This document shows positions 31,262-41,787 of a DNA stretch of 64,000 bases, one piece after another. The notes below the pieces were generated by a model that was given only the letters and a program-made list of their open reading frames with translations, did no database searches and was not told the DNA's origin. Each line of letters begins with the position of its first letter. Positions within the stretch are counted from its first letter, which is position 1. The position numbers and the translations under genes were made by a program. The stretch is from assembly GCA_021772915.1 (NCBI GenBank), contig JAJFLB010000045.1, forward strand, positions 62,001-126,000, read 5' to 3'. Origin of the DNA: Gammaproteobacteria bacterium. Lineage in GTDB: Bacteria > Pseudomonadota > Gammaproteobacteria > Xanthomonadales > SZUA-36.

Positions 31262-32390
31262 ATTGCCGGTTTCAAGACTGATCTTTACTCTGCTGGCATT
31301 TGCCGGTGTTTCACTTTGCCACGGTGAAACGCCCGCTGCGGACATCAGCAATGCGCTGAACCTTGCCTTCGTCGCGGACCGTGAAGAGGCGCTGATTGAT
31401 GTCATAGACCTGAGCAAAGGCAAGGTCATTTTCACGATCGAAGCCGAATTCCGGGCAGACCAGCTGGTGGTTTCCCCTTATGCACCAACCTTGCTGTACA
31501 CCAATAATGAGCTCAAAACCGCGGTTTTTTACGATTTGGCCAACCGGAAAACAACGTCTAGAATTGAACTGCCAATGACACCCAGGCAATTGGTCATGGA
31601 TACCACCGGGCTCAAGGCCGGTGCTTCCGATGCCCGGGATGGTGGATTCGTCCTGTTCTCGATGACGGCAAGGAACCTGGCGTTTGCACTGCCAGATTTT
31701 CCGGCGACCGGCGCGTTGTTATTCGACCCCAATGATGTGGATGTGTATTACACAAATTCTGAATCAGGTTCACTCGGCGTCCTGAATATCAACACACAGG
31801 AGTATGCTGAAATGGCACTGTCGGATAAACCAAAGCAAACGCTTTCCGCCCCCAGCAGGAGTCTCGACGGCCGGCATATCTACGTGGCCAACAAAACCGA
31901 TGGTGAGGTTTACAACATCAATTCGTTTTCAAAGATGGTTTTCAAATCATTCAATACAGGCGCTTCACCAGCACGCCCCTACACAACCCCCCAGGGTACC
32001 TTCCTTTACCTGATGGATGATGTGAGTGGGCATATGCTCACCATCGAACAGGGCTCATTCAAGAGTTTTGCGGACAATCATTTTGAAACCGGTGTTGACG
32101 CCGTGGCGGTTGGACAGTTTGATCGCTTCAACCTATTTATGAGCACCAGCAACCCAAACTACTATTTTTATGACAACCTGGCAAACAAACGCGTGGGTGC
32201 GGGTCAATTTGAAGGTCAGCCACTGACCATTCGGGGGTCCGCAGATGGCCGCACTGCGTATGTGGCTTTTTCCGACCTTGCAAAAGTTGCCATGGTTGAT
32301 CTTGAAAATCAGGCCATTCGGTATTTCCTCGCAACCCGGAATGGCGCCGGTGCATTTACCCTTGGACTGTCAAACAACGTTTGCCATTGA
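31242..32390 (+). CDS. Secreted beta-propeller protein, partner of the SCO-like gene
   Basis: Protein of up to 382 aa with a signal peptide (LIFTLLAFAGVSLCHG) and repeated blades of the YVTN/lactonase type: LNLAFVADREEALIDVIDL, HIYVANKTDGEVYNINSF, RTAYVAFSDLAKVAMVDLE. The function is unknown; such propellers often bind ligands or partner proteins in the periplasm. The ATG at 31242 overlaps the SCO gene by 20 bp. A TTG at 31263 preceded by AAAGG would give a cleaner signal peptide. Translation is probably coupled to the SCO gene. Confidence 0.75.
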   Translation: MTQRLNELPVSRLIFTLLAFAGVSLCHGETPAADISNALNLAFVADREEALIDVIDLSKGKVIFTIEAEFRADQLVVSPYAPTLLYTNNELKTAVFYDLANRKTTSRIELPMTPRQLVMDTTGLKAGASDARDGGFVLFSMTARNLAFALPDFPATGALLFDPNDVDVYYTNSESGSLGVLNINTQEYAEMALSDKPKQTLSAPSRSLDGRHIYVANKTDGEVYNINSFSKMVFKSFNTGASPARPYTTPQGTFLYLMDDVSGHMLTIEQGSFKSFADNHFETGVDAVAVGQFDRFNLFMSTSNPNYYFYDNLANKRVGAGQFEGQPLTIRGSADGRTAYVAFSDLAKVAMVDLENQAIRYFLATRNGAGAFTLGLSNNVCH

Positions 32391-32747
32391 GTACAACCAC
32401 GCAATCACGTGACTCGGATCAGCTGATTCTATCCTCCAACCATTACAATTTCGATTGGTGGGTGACTGCTATTTGCCGGGAGTAGTTCACGCCAATAACT
32501 TCCTGCTTAAAGGCATGCAAGAGAACAATTGCTGCTAATTTTGCAGCTCCATAAACAAAAAAGAGTGTGGGCTGCTGGGCTGATATTCGGCCTCAGCGGT
32601 GTATATTTCTTGGGGGCAGGAGTGTTCCAGATGCTCTAAATAACGGTGGGGTCGGAATCAAGTGGTTATGTAATCTTCCTTTAAATTTAGCGCATGGTTC
32701 CCCATATCTAATAACTATCATAACGTTTACCTGACGGGAGAAAAATC
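32391..32747. other. 357-bp intergenic region, no gene seen
   Basis: Both strands are broken by stops and I see no RNA gene or strong terminator. The last 60 bp before the SPFH gene are A+T-rich (TTTAAATTTAGCG..TATCTAATAACTATCATAACG) and probably hold its promoter, but I cannot fix the hexamers. Confidence 0.4.
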
Positions 32748-33644
32748 ATGGCAAATTCGCCCTTGAACAAAAGAGTTCCAATAACCATTGCGGTTGTTGT
32801 TCTGTTAGTTCTTATCGGAATGAATTTCTTCAAAACTGTCCCACCGGGTCGGGTGGGTGTTGCAACTCTATTTGGCAATGTGCAAGCAAAGGGGTATATG
32901 CAAGGATTGCATATACCGGTGAATCCACTTTATCGATGGACCATGTTTGATGCCCGTCAACAGACTCACCTTGAAACCGCAAACGTACCCAGCCAGGACC
33001 AGCTGCAAACCAAGCTGGATGTCAGCGTTCAGTACAGAATCATAGCGACGATGGCCGGGGACATACTTGAGCAAACCGGGGACGCCGCCAAAGCGGTCGA
33101 AGTGCACCTGAAGCCAAAACTGCGCTCCTTGCTCAGGGAGCAGGGCAAGAGCATCAAGCGGGCAGAGGACTTTTTCCAGGAAGCAACCCAGGAAATGCTG
33201 CAAACCGGACTGACCGACGGGCTTAGAGACTATCTGGCGCCCAAAGGCATCGAGGTATCGGCCGTGTTGATTCGTGATATTTCCCTGCCACCGTTTATTG
33301 TGCAGGCGATTGAGCAAAAGAAAGAACGTGAGCAGGCAGTAGAACGGGAACGTGCTGAACTTGAGCGCGTAAGAACTGAATTGCAACAGCACGTGGCGCG
33401 GGCCGCGGCCGGTCGCGAAGCTGCCGAACAGGAAGCCGCCCGCAAACGAATACTTGCTGACGCAACCGCCTATGAGATTACACAGATCAATACAGCCGTC
33501 GCGCAGAACAAGGCTTACATTCAGCTACAGTCACTTGAAGCACTGAAGGCAATCTCAAAAGACCCGGCCAGCAAGATTTATTTCATGGATGGATCGAGTC
33601 CGAGCCCACTGCCACTGATGCATCTGGGTGACCCACAAAAGTAA
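32748..33644 (+). CDS. SPFH/prohibitin-family membrane protein
   Basis: Protein of 298 aa with one N-terminal membrane anchor (residues 9-27) and an SPFH domain: VPPGRVGVATLFGNVQAKGYMQGLHIPVNPLYRWTMFDAR, then VQYRI and the coiled coil EQKKEREQAVERERAELERVRTELQQ rich in Glu/Arg/Ala. It resembles prohibitin and HflK/HflC-like scaffolds that organise membrane proteases, but it is alone rather than in an hflKC pair. GGGAG-like sequence lies just upstream of the ATG. Specific role unknown. Confidence 0.85.
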   Translation: MANSPLNKRVPITIAVVVLLVLIGMNFFKTVPPGRVGVATLFGNVQAKGYMQGLHIPVNPLYRWTMFDARQQTHLETANVPSQDQLQTKLDVSVQYRIIATMAGDILEQTGDAAKAVEVHLKPKLRSLLREQGKSIKRAEDFFQEATQEMLQTGLTDGLRDYLAPKGIEVSAVLIRDISLPPFIVQAIEQKKEREQAVERERAELERVRTELQQHVARAAAGREAAEQEAARKRILADATAYEITQINTAVAQNKAYIQLQSLEALKAISKDPASKIYFMDGSSPSPLPLMHLGDPQK

Positions 33645-33682
33645 AGGGTCTCAACCAACATAAGTGACGAGTGCTGGCGGGT

Positions 33683-34450
33683 TTAAAGCCAACCGATTTC
33701 GGTGGCCGTCCGGGTGCCAATGACGCAGGACTTGAGGGTCGGAGGACGCCGCCAGCGTTGGGGGGAAGTTGCAATACGTCCCCCCATGATCTCGGCGCGG
33801 TGTTGCGGGTAAAGTGGCTGTTTTTCCGGGTTAGCCAGACCCGCCGGTGCAAACGGTTGTCCCGTGCGGAGATCATACTTGTCGGTGGCACCAAGTATAT
33901 GTAGTAGTTCATGGCTGATGACAATACGGTCGCGCGCCGCCATGTGGGGAGAGCCAACCGCATTTACAACACCGTAACTGGCATTTTTTATACCGACGGA
34001 ACGCTCCAGAAGCTTATCGGGGTCAACCTTGTTGTAGATCACAAACATCCTGACATCACTGGGTGCAAGACCCTTCTCCCTGGCATTTTTCCACGCCCAC
34101 CAACGCATTTTCAGACTCCACAGCACAACTTTGAAGCCAGAATTCTCCACCGGCAATTCGGGCGGCGACTTAGTGAGCGGCTTTGCGACCTGGAAAACGA
34201 CAGGGGTATCCAATTGGTAGCCGTAACGTGCTGCCTGCTGCCCGATAAACAAGCCAACATTTCGAAACGACTCCGGCTTGAGACCATGGACATACCGCCT
34301 GACTCCTGCATCTGCGTTGGTCAGCACCGGGTAAATGGTCACCCACAGTGGTTTATCCCAGTTGGCCATTCGTTTCGTCGTTAACCACTGGCTACCGGCA
34401 ACCACCAGCAGCACCGTCAGCAGGATAGTGATGCGTAAGAATTTAAACAA
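33683..34450 (-). CDS. Membrane-anchored protein with a zincin-like HELLH motif
   Basis: Protein of 255 aa with an N-terminal anchor or signal (residues 5-20) that I cannot place in a named family. IVISHELLHILGATDKYD carries HExxH (His180, Glu181, His184) followed by Asp190, which fits a small metalloprotease, and PHMAARDR lies just before it. The C-terminus names a glycine-rich GGRIATSPQRWRRPP segment. It ends 39 bp after the SPFH gene on the opposite strand and starts 4 bp before the pmbA stop, so it probably follows pmbA in transcription. Confidence 0.7.
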   Translation of the reverse strand: MFKFLRITILLTVLLVVAGSQWLTTKRMANWDKPLWVTIYPVLTNADAGVRRYVHGLKPESFRNVGLFIGQQAARYGYQLDTPVVFQVAKPLTKSPPELPVENSGFKVVLWSLKMRWWAWKNAREKGLAPSDVRMFVIYNKVDPDKLLERSVGIKNASYGVVNAVGSPHMAARDRIVISHELLHILGATDKYDLRTGQPFAPAGLANPEKQPLYPQHRAEIMGGRIATSPQRWRRPPTLKSCVIGTRTATEIGWL

Positions 34451-34453
34451 AGG

Positions 34454-35815
34454 TTAAGACCCAGCCAGGGTCATTTTGTTGATCAGAATTGAACCGGTTT
34501 GGATATTTGAGCGATCGTTCACATCGGTCCCAACGGCCTCAATACCCATGAACATATCTTTGAGATTACCTGCAATGGTGACCTCATCGACGGGATGCTG
34601 AATTTCACCGTTCTCAATCCAGAAACCGCTGGCGCCACGAGAATAGTCCCCGGTCACGATGCTGACGCCCTGACCCATGACTTCAGTGACCAGCAGTCCT
34701 GCAGCCATCTGGCGCATCAGCTCGGGTGCCGTATGTTCCCCGGATTCAACCGCCAGGTTATGTACGCCACCCGCATTGGCGGTGGTTTCAAGTCCCAGCC
34801 TGCGGGCAGAATAACTGCCAAGCACATAACCATTCAGCACACCCCCGCTTACGATATCACGGTCATGAGTGGCAACACCCTCAGCATCAAATGATGTACT
34901 ACCCGGACCACGGGGGAGAAACGGGCGTTCCGAAATCCTCATCCAGTCGGGAAACAACCTTTGGCCGGCGGAATCCATTAGAAATGATGCTTTACGATAG
35001 AGCGCTCCACCAGAGATGGCCCCTATCAAATGACCTATCAGACCGGATGCCACTTCAGGTGCAAACAGTATCGGCACCTCACAGGTGGCGATTTTTTTGG
35101 CACCCAGACGCAGTGCCGTTCTTCGCGCTGCTTCATGACCGGTGGCACTGGCTGCTTCAAGATCGTCATAAGCGCGACGCGAGTCATACCAGTAATCCCG
35201 CTGCATGGTCTCGGCCTCGCCGGCCACAAGTACACAACTCTGCCCGTAGCGGGTACCGTCCCGGCGACCAACAAACCCTTCGGAATTGGCATAAACATTC
35301 AAACCAAATCCCACTGAAGCCGAGGCGCCGTCAGAGTTGGTGATTGCCGGATTATCCAGCCCCGCAGCTTCGCACTCCAGTGCACGCCCCATGGTTGCAC
35401 CAGCATCCAGTGGTTGTGGATGCCACAGGTCCAGATCTGGAAAGTGGGTAGCCATTCGCTCGGCAGGCGCCAGTCCGTTGCATTTGTCTGCCTGGGTAAA
35501 ACGGGCAATGTCAGCGGCTTTTTCAACACAACTCCTGACAGATTCGGGACGCAAGTCACCACTGCTGGCATGTCCCTTGCAATCACCAAAGTAGACACTG
35601 ATTTCCAGACCACGGTCGCGGGAATGTTCCAGGGTTTCGACCTCGCCCAGGCGAACACCGACATTCAAACCAAATTGAATACTCGCTGAGACCTCTGAAT
35701 TGCTGGCACCCAGGCTACGAGCATGCTCAATTGCAGCCTCTGCGCTTTCGGCCAGTTTGGATAATTCCTGATCGCGATCAGGCACGTCCTGGGCTACCAT
35801 AGCCGCATCAACCAT
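34454..35815 (-). CDS. pmbA: Metalloprotease PmbA/TldE
   Basis: Partner of TldD in a cytoplasmic protease that matures microcins and degrades unfolded peptides; PmbA itself has no HExxxH. The 453-aa protein begins MVDAAMVAQD at the ATG 35815 with AGGGAG eight bases upstream; the open frame up to 36115 overlaps darP and reads as antisense. RDRGLEISVYFGDCKGHASSGDL, RDGTRYGQSCVLVAGE and YSRGASGFWIENGEI are typical. tldD lies 0.6 kb away beyond darP. Confidence 0.95.
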   Translation of the reverse strand: MVDAAMVAQDVPDRDQELSKLAESAEAAIEHARSLGASNSEVSASIQFGLNVGVRLGEVETLEHSRDRGLEISVYFGDCKGHASSGDLRPESVRSCVEKAADIARFTQADKCNGLAPAERMATHFPDLDLWHPQPLDAGATMGRALECEAAGLDNPAITNSDGASASVGFGLNVYANSEGFVGRRDGTRYGQSCVLVAGEAETMQRDYWYDSRRAYDDLEAASATGHEAARRTALRLGAKKIATCEVPILFAPEVASGLIGHLIGAISGGALYRKASFLMDSAGQRLFPDWMRISERPFLPRGPGSTSFDAEGVATHDRDIVSGGVLNGYVLGSYSARRLGLETTANAGGVHNLAVESGEHTAPELMRQMAAGLLVTEVMGQGVSIVTGDYSRGASGFWIENGEIQHPVDEVTIAGNLKDMFMGIEAVGTDVNDRSNIQTGSILINKMTLAGS

Positions 35816-35861
35816 CAGGTAACTCCCTGAGATGTATTTGTTCTGAACATTCCGGTGCATT

Positions 35862-36386
35862 ATGCAGGCTAATAACGACCCGGCAGAAATCAGCAAAAGC
35901 CAGCGAAAACGCGAGGCGCAGCAACTGCTGGGTCTGGCCAAAAAACTGCTGACCTTGCCGGCTGCCCAACTCAAAGGCATACCGCTGGATGACCCGCTGC
36001 GCGACGCAGTTAACTTTGGGCGTAAAATCCGGGCGCACGGCGCCAGGAAACGACAATTGCTGACCATTGGCAAAATGCTGCGTAACCGTGACGCCGAGCC
36101 GATAACAGAAGCCATAAACAGCCTGGACCTGAAAAACAGACAGGAAAATGTTCGCCATCATCACATCGAAGCCTGGCGGGACCACCTGATCGAAGGCGGC
36201 GACCAACAACTGTCTGTATTTCTTGAAAAAAGCCCGGGTGCGCATGCACAAACCCTGCGCCAGCTGATCCGCAACGCCAAACAGGAAGCACGCCGCAGCA
36301 AACCCCCTGCAGCGGCCCGTAAGCTGTTCAAACTGTTGCGTGAAACCGACGAGAAAAGTCCATTGCCACCCCTGCCAAGGAGTTGA
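35862..36386 (+). CDS. darP: Ribosome-associated protein DarP (YjgA family)
   Basis: Protein of 174 aa, formerly UPF0307, that associates with immature 50S subunits. ISKSQRKREAQQLLGLAKKLLTLPAAQLKGIPLDDPLRDAV and HIEAWRDHLIEGGDQQLSVFL are family hallmarks. It is mostly helical and basic. It is divergent from pmbA and convergent with tldD, the common arrangement in gammaproteobacteria. Confidence 0.95.
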   Translation: MQANNDPAEISKSQRKREAQQLLGLAKKLLTLPAAQLKGIPLDDPLRDAVNFGRKIRAHGARKRQLLTIGKMLRNRDAEPITEAINSLDLKNRQENVRHHHIEAWRDHLIEGGDQQLSVFLEKSPGAHAQTLRQLIRNAKQEARRSKPPAAARKLFKLLRETDEKSPLPPLPRS

Positions 36387-36429
36387 TGAGCCAGGTCGGA
36401 AGGGTTAGTCTGTATTTCACTGGCGTTGA

Positions 36430-37875
36430 TCATTGGGTACTGGTCCCGCCAACGGTCAGCGAGTCAACCCGCAAGGTTGGCTGACCGACACCTACCGGGA
36501 CACTCTGTCCGTCCTTGCCACAGACCCCCACACCGGCATCGAGTTTCAGATCATTGCCCACCATACTGACCCTTTGCATGACCCTGGGACCATTGCCGAT
36601 CAAGGTGGCGCCACGCACGGGTTGCGTGACCTTACCCTTTTCGATCAGGTAAGCCTCGGAGGCAGAAAACACAAACTTTCCTGACGTAATATCAACCTGT
36701 CCGCCCGCAAAATTGACGGCATACAAACCCTTGTCCACCGAGGCGATAATTTCTTCTGGATCATGCTCACCAGCCAGCATGAAGGTATTGGTCATTCTGG
36801 GCATTGGCAAATGCGTAAATGACTCACGCCGGCCGTTGCCGGTGGGCTTCATATTCATCAGGCGGGCATTGAGTTTATCCTGCATGTAACCGACCAACAC
36901 ACCATTTTCGATCAGTACCGTTTGATCGGTTGGTGTCCCTTCGTCGTCCACATTCAATGATCCGCGTCGCTGCGGTAAGGTACCGTCATCGACGATGGTG
37001 ACGCCCTCAGCCGCCACTTTTTCACCCATGCGGCCACTGAAAGCTGAAGTTTTCTTGCGGTTGAAATCACCTTCCAATCCATGACCGACCGCTTCATGCA
37101 GCAATACGCCTGGCCAGCCCGGACCCAACACCACGGTCATGGCACCGGCAGGAGAGGCTACGGCCTCCAGGTTAATCAGTGCCTGGCGCGCCGCTTCATC
37201 GGCAAACCGCTGCCAGGCGTTATCTTTGACCAATTCCAGATAACTGAAGCGTCCGCCACCACCATCGCTACCCTGTTCACGCCGGTCACCCTGTTGTGCA
37301 ATCACACTGACATTGAGTCGCACCAACGGTCTTACATCAGCAGCCAGTGACCCGTCTGCTGACGCGACCAGGATGGTCTCATGTGTGGCCGCCATGCTGA
37401 CCATCACCTGTTGGATGCGCGGGTCCAGCGATCGGGTATAGGTGTCGATTTGCCGTAACAGATCAACTTTCTGATCGGCACTTAGGGTCGGCATCGGGTC
37501 ATCAGGCAGATACAAAGCCCGTGGGTCCTGTCTGCGCCAGGCCTGTACAGTCCCCCTGGAACCCTGCTGGGCAATGGCACGAGCGGCGGAGGATGCTTGC
37601 ATCAACGACGGCATGATGATCTCGTCGGCATAAGCAAAACCGGTCTTTTCTCCTGAGATTGCACGGATACCAACGCCCTGCTCTACTGCAAAGGTGCCGC
37701 TCCTGACCAGCCCGTCTTCCAGTGACCACGCCTCGTGGCTGGTATTTTGAAAATACAGGTCACCATCATCCACGGCCGGGCCCATCAAATGATGCAGCAC
37801 CTTTTCCAGATCACTGTGACCGAGCCCGCCGGGGGCCAGTAATTGCTGCTCGGCCAGTTTTAGAGCATCAGTCAT
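36430..37875 (-). CDS. tldD: Metalloprotease TldD
   Basis: Catalytic subunit of the TldD/PmbA protease, 481 aa. [22 protein letters not shown] carries the zinc-binding HExxxH, and [11 protein letters not shown] and [12 protein letters not shown] follow as in E. coli TldD. Its start overlaps the yhdP stop by 8 bp, so it is translated as part of the rng-yhdP-tldD unit. Confidence 0.97.
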   Translation of the reverse strand: MTDALKLAEQQLLAPGGLGHSDLEKVLHHLMGPAVDDGDLYFQNTSHEAWSLEDGLVRSGTFAVEQGVGIRAISGEKTGFAYADEIIMPSLMQASSAARAIAQQGSRGTVQAWRRQDPRALYLPDDPMPTLSADQKVDLLRQIDTYTRSLDPRIQQVMVSMAATHETILVASADGSLAADVRPLVRLNVSVIAQQGDRREQGSDGGGGRFSYLELVKDNAWQRFADEAARQALINLEAVASPAGAMTVVLGPGWPGVLLHEAVGHGLEGDFNRKKTSAFSGRMGEKVAAEGVTIVDDGTLPQRRGSLNVDDEGTPTDQTVLIENGVLVGYMQDKLNARLMNMKPTGNGRRESFTHLPMPRMTNTFMLAGEHDPEEIIASVDKGLYAVNFAGGQVDITSGKFVFSASEAYLIEKGKVTQPVRGATLIGNGPRVMQRVSMVGNDLKLDAGVGVCGKDGQSVPVGVGQPTLRVDSLTVGGTSTQ

Positions 37876-40800
37876 TACCGTCCTCGCTCGGTGTTGTTAA
37901 CTCCGATGTTTCGGCGCCATCTGCCGGTAGCTCACCAGCTTGTGTTTCTTCCACGGGCTCCTCCATGATTATCAGTTCATCTACGCGCTCAACAATCGGG
38001 TCCGCCCAGGGGCCGCTTACTGAATATGTGACTGCCGTAGCATTGCCGAGTGACTCCCCCAACAAGCCCTGCAAGGCCAGGCCAGCGGCCGCGCCGGCCG
38101 GTCCGCCGGTGATTGCGCCCAGCACCGGTAAGGTCTTACCAACCCCGGGGCGGACAACCAGTTCGTAGTCAAAGGTCTGCGCCGCCAGATTGGTCGTGCC
38201 CACAATTGAGATTTCTGCCGCGGTTGAACTCAGTTTAAGATCATCAGTGTAACTGGCACCGTTTTCAAGACGCATGGTCGCGCCAGCCTGATCGAAACTG
38301 AATCCTTCATCAAACACATCACGAAAATCCATCGCCAGTCGCCGTGGCAACTCCGACAGGCTTAGCAGTCCCAACATGCGTCCGGCACCCGAGTCTGCTG
38401 TCAGTATATTGCCCTGCACGATACTGATATCCATTTCACCACTTAGCCGTTCAAGCGCAAAGGCCGCAGGGGGGCCTCTCCAGCCGGCATCAAAATTCAG
38501 CACCGTTTGCCCCCCTTGCATGGCCGATGAAATGTCCATGGCCTCCAGCAAGGTACCGAGGTCTTCCGAGGTGATATGGATATCGAAGTCGGAGCGCTCG
38601 CCCAGATCATCTTTGAGCCAGTCACCCCGGGCGTTAAACGCCAATCCGGGTGATTGTGCCTTGATGGATTCCATGTGAAACCCATTCCTCAAAGGGTATC
38701 CCTCAATCCGTGTTTCACCTAATTCCAATCCCATGTAACTGAATTCCTTACTAAAGAAGTGCATTTCCGGAAGCTCGGCGGGATCAGACTCCATCGTCAT
38801 ACCTTCATCCACGGGGTCCGGAATTATCAACCGGTCAAACTCTCCTGTCAGACTGTGGGATCCTTCTTCATTTTTGTAGTAGCGAATATTTCCGTCAATT
38901 TCCACAGCGTCAAAATCACCATGGATGACAGCATCCTGGTAATTCATGCTGAGTCCGACATCTGCAAAAATGCGGTTAAAAATCATGGTTTGATCAGCAG
39001 CTACACGCGCTGACTTCAACACCAAACCGCCGACCTCTTCGGTCTGCTTGAAACGGTCCACCGCCAGGTCCAGCCAGCCGTCAAGATTGAGCATCGGTGT
39101 TTTACCAGCAATCACGAATGTTCCACTTGCCGGTAATGCCCCGGCGTCCTCTCCAAGCCCGATGACGGCACTGACCGGGCTGGCCGTGTCTTTGGTCAAT
39201 TCCATTTTTAGCTGCAACCGACCGGGCAGGTCTGCGGTCAGCAGGCGTTGGTTGGTGGTAATGGGATAACGGACCATCAGCGGCCAACTCGCGCTCTCGG
39301 GCTTAGCCATTGGCGCCGGCAGATCAATTGTAACGCCCTCCAGGTCACTGTTTAACTCCAGCCAGGTTTCCCGCCCCTCGCCGCCGCCGTTTGCGGCCAC
39401 GCTCAGATTGATATCCCAGCGACTTGTACCGCTGGCCCGTTTAAACAGGGGCTCACGTTGCCTCAGGTCCTCGGGTACAACGTGGTCAATCGGTAACTCA
39501 CCTTGCAGGCTGGCCCGGAACACTTCATCCGCATCCCAATCGGCGATGATATCCAGACCGACGGGATTGCCCTTGTAAGTGCTGTCCATCTGGTCAGCAC
39601 TAAGTCCCTCGCGGGTAAAATTCAGCACCCCAGAAATCTCGTCCAATACGACACCTGAAGTTAATTCGGTAAACTGGACTTGCTGCATTGCAACCCCGCC
39701 AGACACCTGTAAAGGACTTTTTGACGCACCTAAGCCAACGTGAATTTGGCCATGTGTTTCAGAATTACCGGTAACTACAAACTGCTCCGGATCAAGCGTT
39801 AACGTGTCCAGCATTGGCGTTTGCTTGATATAGCTAATCAATTGCGCAATTTCTGTCTGGGCTTTGAACTCAACGTCCAAAACGGGCCTCTTGAAATTGC
39901 CGATGTGAGCGCTGATTTCGCCAACCATTGCACCTCCGGTATCGCCGATCTGCCCCTGGACATGGATGCCGGGCCCTTCAAACTGCACCAATGCGTCGAC
40001 CTGCTCGGCCTGCGGCCAATTGTTGGCGTACTTCAATACGACCCCTGTGACCGGGGCAGTGGCCTGGAGACGACCGATATTATTAGCAAACGGGAGATCA
40101 TCCAAATCCCCGACCATGGAAAATCGACCGTGGGAGAGGTCACCGCCCAACAGGGATGTCCGTAGCCAGTGCCGTGTGCGTTCCTTCATTACATTTTCGG
40201 GCCAGTAGTCACCAAACCTGGAAATATCTCCCCGTTCCACCTCGACATTGATGTCGACCTCAGGTTTGCCTTCGCTGGCAGCCATTCGCACCCGTCCGTT
40301 GACACTGATGTCTTCGTTTTCCGCCTGGCAACGTTGCAGGTCAAACTGCCAGTCTCGCTTTTCACTCCAGAGAAATCCTAGCCGGCAATCAGTCATTGCA
40401 AAGGTCAAGGGCCTGCGAAATACACGGGGCCAGTCCAATGTCACCGAGGGTCCTGCAAAACTGACATGACCTGCACCCGCCTCCATTGCAACCTGCAGAT
40501 TGAGACCAGCAATATCGGGCCCCTTTTCCCAGTCCCAAAAACGGCCGTTTTCAATCTGCCCTTCGGCCATTTTCACGCGCCACCTGGCATCCAGCACCAG
40601 GTCGAGGTTCTGGATGCTGCCCTGGGCCCTGCGTGGCAGGGTCGTCGGCCACTGGGTGTTGTATGAGGCCATGATTCTTTGTGTGAGCTGTAACGGAAAG
40701 TCCAGTCGCAGGTAATCAGAGCTCACCCACAGCCTGATGTCAGCGGGTAGATCTCTGGCCACCGATAGCCGTCGACTCCGCCACTCGTGGCCGCCCTGAT

Positions 40801-41773
40801 CGACGGTAAGATCAGACAAATCCAGACGCCAGCTATTACGGTGCATGAATTGAAAGTTCAAACGGCTGTTCAGGTGCTCGATAATCAAGGGTCCTGATAA
40901 GGACGATAACTGCGCGTCACGAAGATCCAGTACGCCCTGCATCTCCTGTGGGCTGTCTTTTTGCCATTGCCCCCAGACCTCCGCATTCAAGCGACCTGAA
41001 ACTGGCAGTAACGGATGATGCGGTAATTGCCTGACGAGGTCAGCCAACATCAATTCACCGGTCTGGACATGCCAGCGCGCATCTGCCAGATGTTGCTCGG
41101 CATCCAGCTTCACCTGTACAACAGCCTCCAGGTCGCCCACGACCCGGCGCCGGTTTCGGTCTGAAACACGCGCCTGAATCTCGGCAGCCATGTTACTGCC
41201 GTCCAGTTTGAGCCGACCGTTTACATTGGTCAAAACCAGGTGAATTTCACGCTCCGGATCGTCAAGACTGAGGCTGACATCCTGCAGGCGGACTTCACCG
41301 TCCAGTGCGACATTACGTAAACCAGAGTTGGAACTACTCCCACTTGTACGGTTGTTGACCCCAAACCCCGATAGCAGGTAACGACCGTCAACGGTTCGCT
41401 CCAGGGCCAAATCCGCGCCGATGATCCTGAAGCTGTACAACGGTCGGCCGGGGATCAAGACATTCAGGGGTTTGATATCCAGCGCGGCCTGGCTGATGGC
41501 AATCGCCGACTGCATACCCTCGGGCTTCAAAGTGAGACCCTGCAGTCTGATCTGTGGTCCAAACGCCTTCCACTCACCGTCAAAACTTTCGATTTTGACC
41601 GGTTGATTGAAGGTCTTGCTCAACCAGGCCTCGAGTTGTGGTTGATAGCTGACACTGTATGGCATCAACAATTTACCAACCCCCACCAGGACTGCTGCCA
41701 ACAGCATCACCAACGTCAATGACGTCCACAAAATTGTGCGTATCCTACGCAGGAATTTTCGCAAACTACTCAT
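37868..41773 (-). CDS. yhdP: Large AsmA-like inner-membrane protein YhdP
   Basis: Protein of 1301 aa with one N-terminal membrane helix (residues 13-36) and a very long periplasmic part rich in beta repeats. YhdP belongs to the AsmA-like group thought to form hydrophobic bridges that carry phospholipid to the outer membrane. [17 protein letters not shown] near the N-terminus and the C-terminal [33 protein letters not shown] match family ends. Length is close to E. coli YhdP (1266). It lies between rng and tldD. Confidence 0.93.
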   Translation of the reverse strand: MSSLRKFLRRIRTILWTSLTLVMLLAAVLVGVGKLLMPYSVSYQPQLEAWLSKTFNQPVKIESFDGEWKAFGPQIRLQGLTLKPEGMQSAIAISQAALDIKPLNVLIPGRPLYSFRIIGADLALERTVDGRYLLSGFGVNNRTSGSSSNSGLRNVALDGEVRLQDVSLSLDDPEREIHLVLTNVNGRLKLDGSNMAAEIQARVSDRNRRRVVGDLEAVVQVKLDAEQHLADARWHVQTGELMLADLVRQLPHHPLLPVSGRLNAEVWGQWQKDSPQEMQGVLDLRDAQLSSLSGPLIIEHLNSRLNFQFMHRNSWRLDLSDLTVDQGGHEWRSRRLSVARDLPADIRLWVSSDYLRLDFPLQLTQRIMASYNTQWPTTLPRRAQGSIQNLDLVLDARWRVKMAEGQIENGRFWDWEKGPDIAGLNLQVAMEAGAGHVSFAGPSVTLDWPRVFRRPLTFAMTDCRLGFLWSEKRDWQFDLQRCQAENEDISVNGRVRMAASEGKPEVDINVEVERGDISRFGDYWPENVMKERTRHWLRTSLLGGDLSHGRFSMVGDLDDLPFANNIGRLQATAPVTGVVLKYANNWPQAEQVDALVQFEGPGIHVQGQIGDTGGAMVGEISAHIGNFKRPVLDVEFKAQTEIAQLISYIKQTPMLDTLTLDPEQFVVTGNSETHGQIHVGLGASKSPLQVSGGVAMQQVQFTELTSGVVLDEISGVLNFTREGLSADQMDSTYKGNPVGLDIIADWDADEVFRASLQGELPIDHVVPEDLRQREPLFKRASGTSRWDINLSVAANGGGEGRETWLELNSDLEGVTIDLPAPMAKPESASWPLMVRYPITTNQRLLTADLPGRLQLKMELTKDTASPVSAVIGLGEDAGALPASGTFVIAGKTPMLNLDGWLDLAVDRFKQTEEVGGLVLKSARVAADQTMIFNRIFADVGLSMNYQDAVIHGDFDAVEIDGNIRYYKNEEGSHSLTGEFDRLIIPDPVDEGMTMESDPAELPEMHFFSKEFSYMGLELGETRIEGYPLRNGFHMESIKAQSPGLAFNARGDWLKDDLGERSDFDIHITSEDLGTLLEAMDISSAMQGGQTVLNFDAGWRGPPAAFALERLSGEMDISIVQGNILTADSGAGRMLGLLSLSELPRRLAMDFRDVFDEGFSFDQAGATMRLENGASYTDDLKLSSTAAEISIVGTTNLAAQTFDYELVVRPGVGKTLPVLGAITGGPAGAAAGLALQGLLGESLGNATAVTYSVSGPWADPIVERVDELIIMEEPVEETQAGELPADGAETSELTTPSEDGND

Positions 41774-41787
41774 CAGGGTCAGGTTTC

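Noticed and set aside
35816-36115. 100 extra codons at the N-terminus of pmbA
   Set aside because: They run antisense through darP, while the ATG at 35815 has a good ribosome binding site and gives a family-like start.
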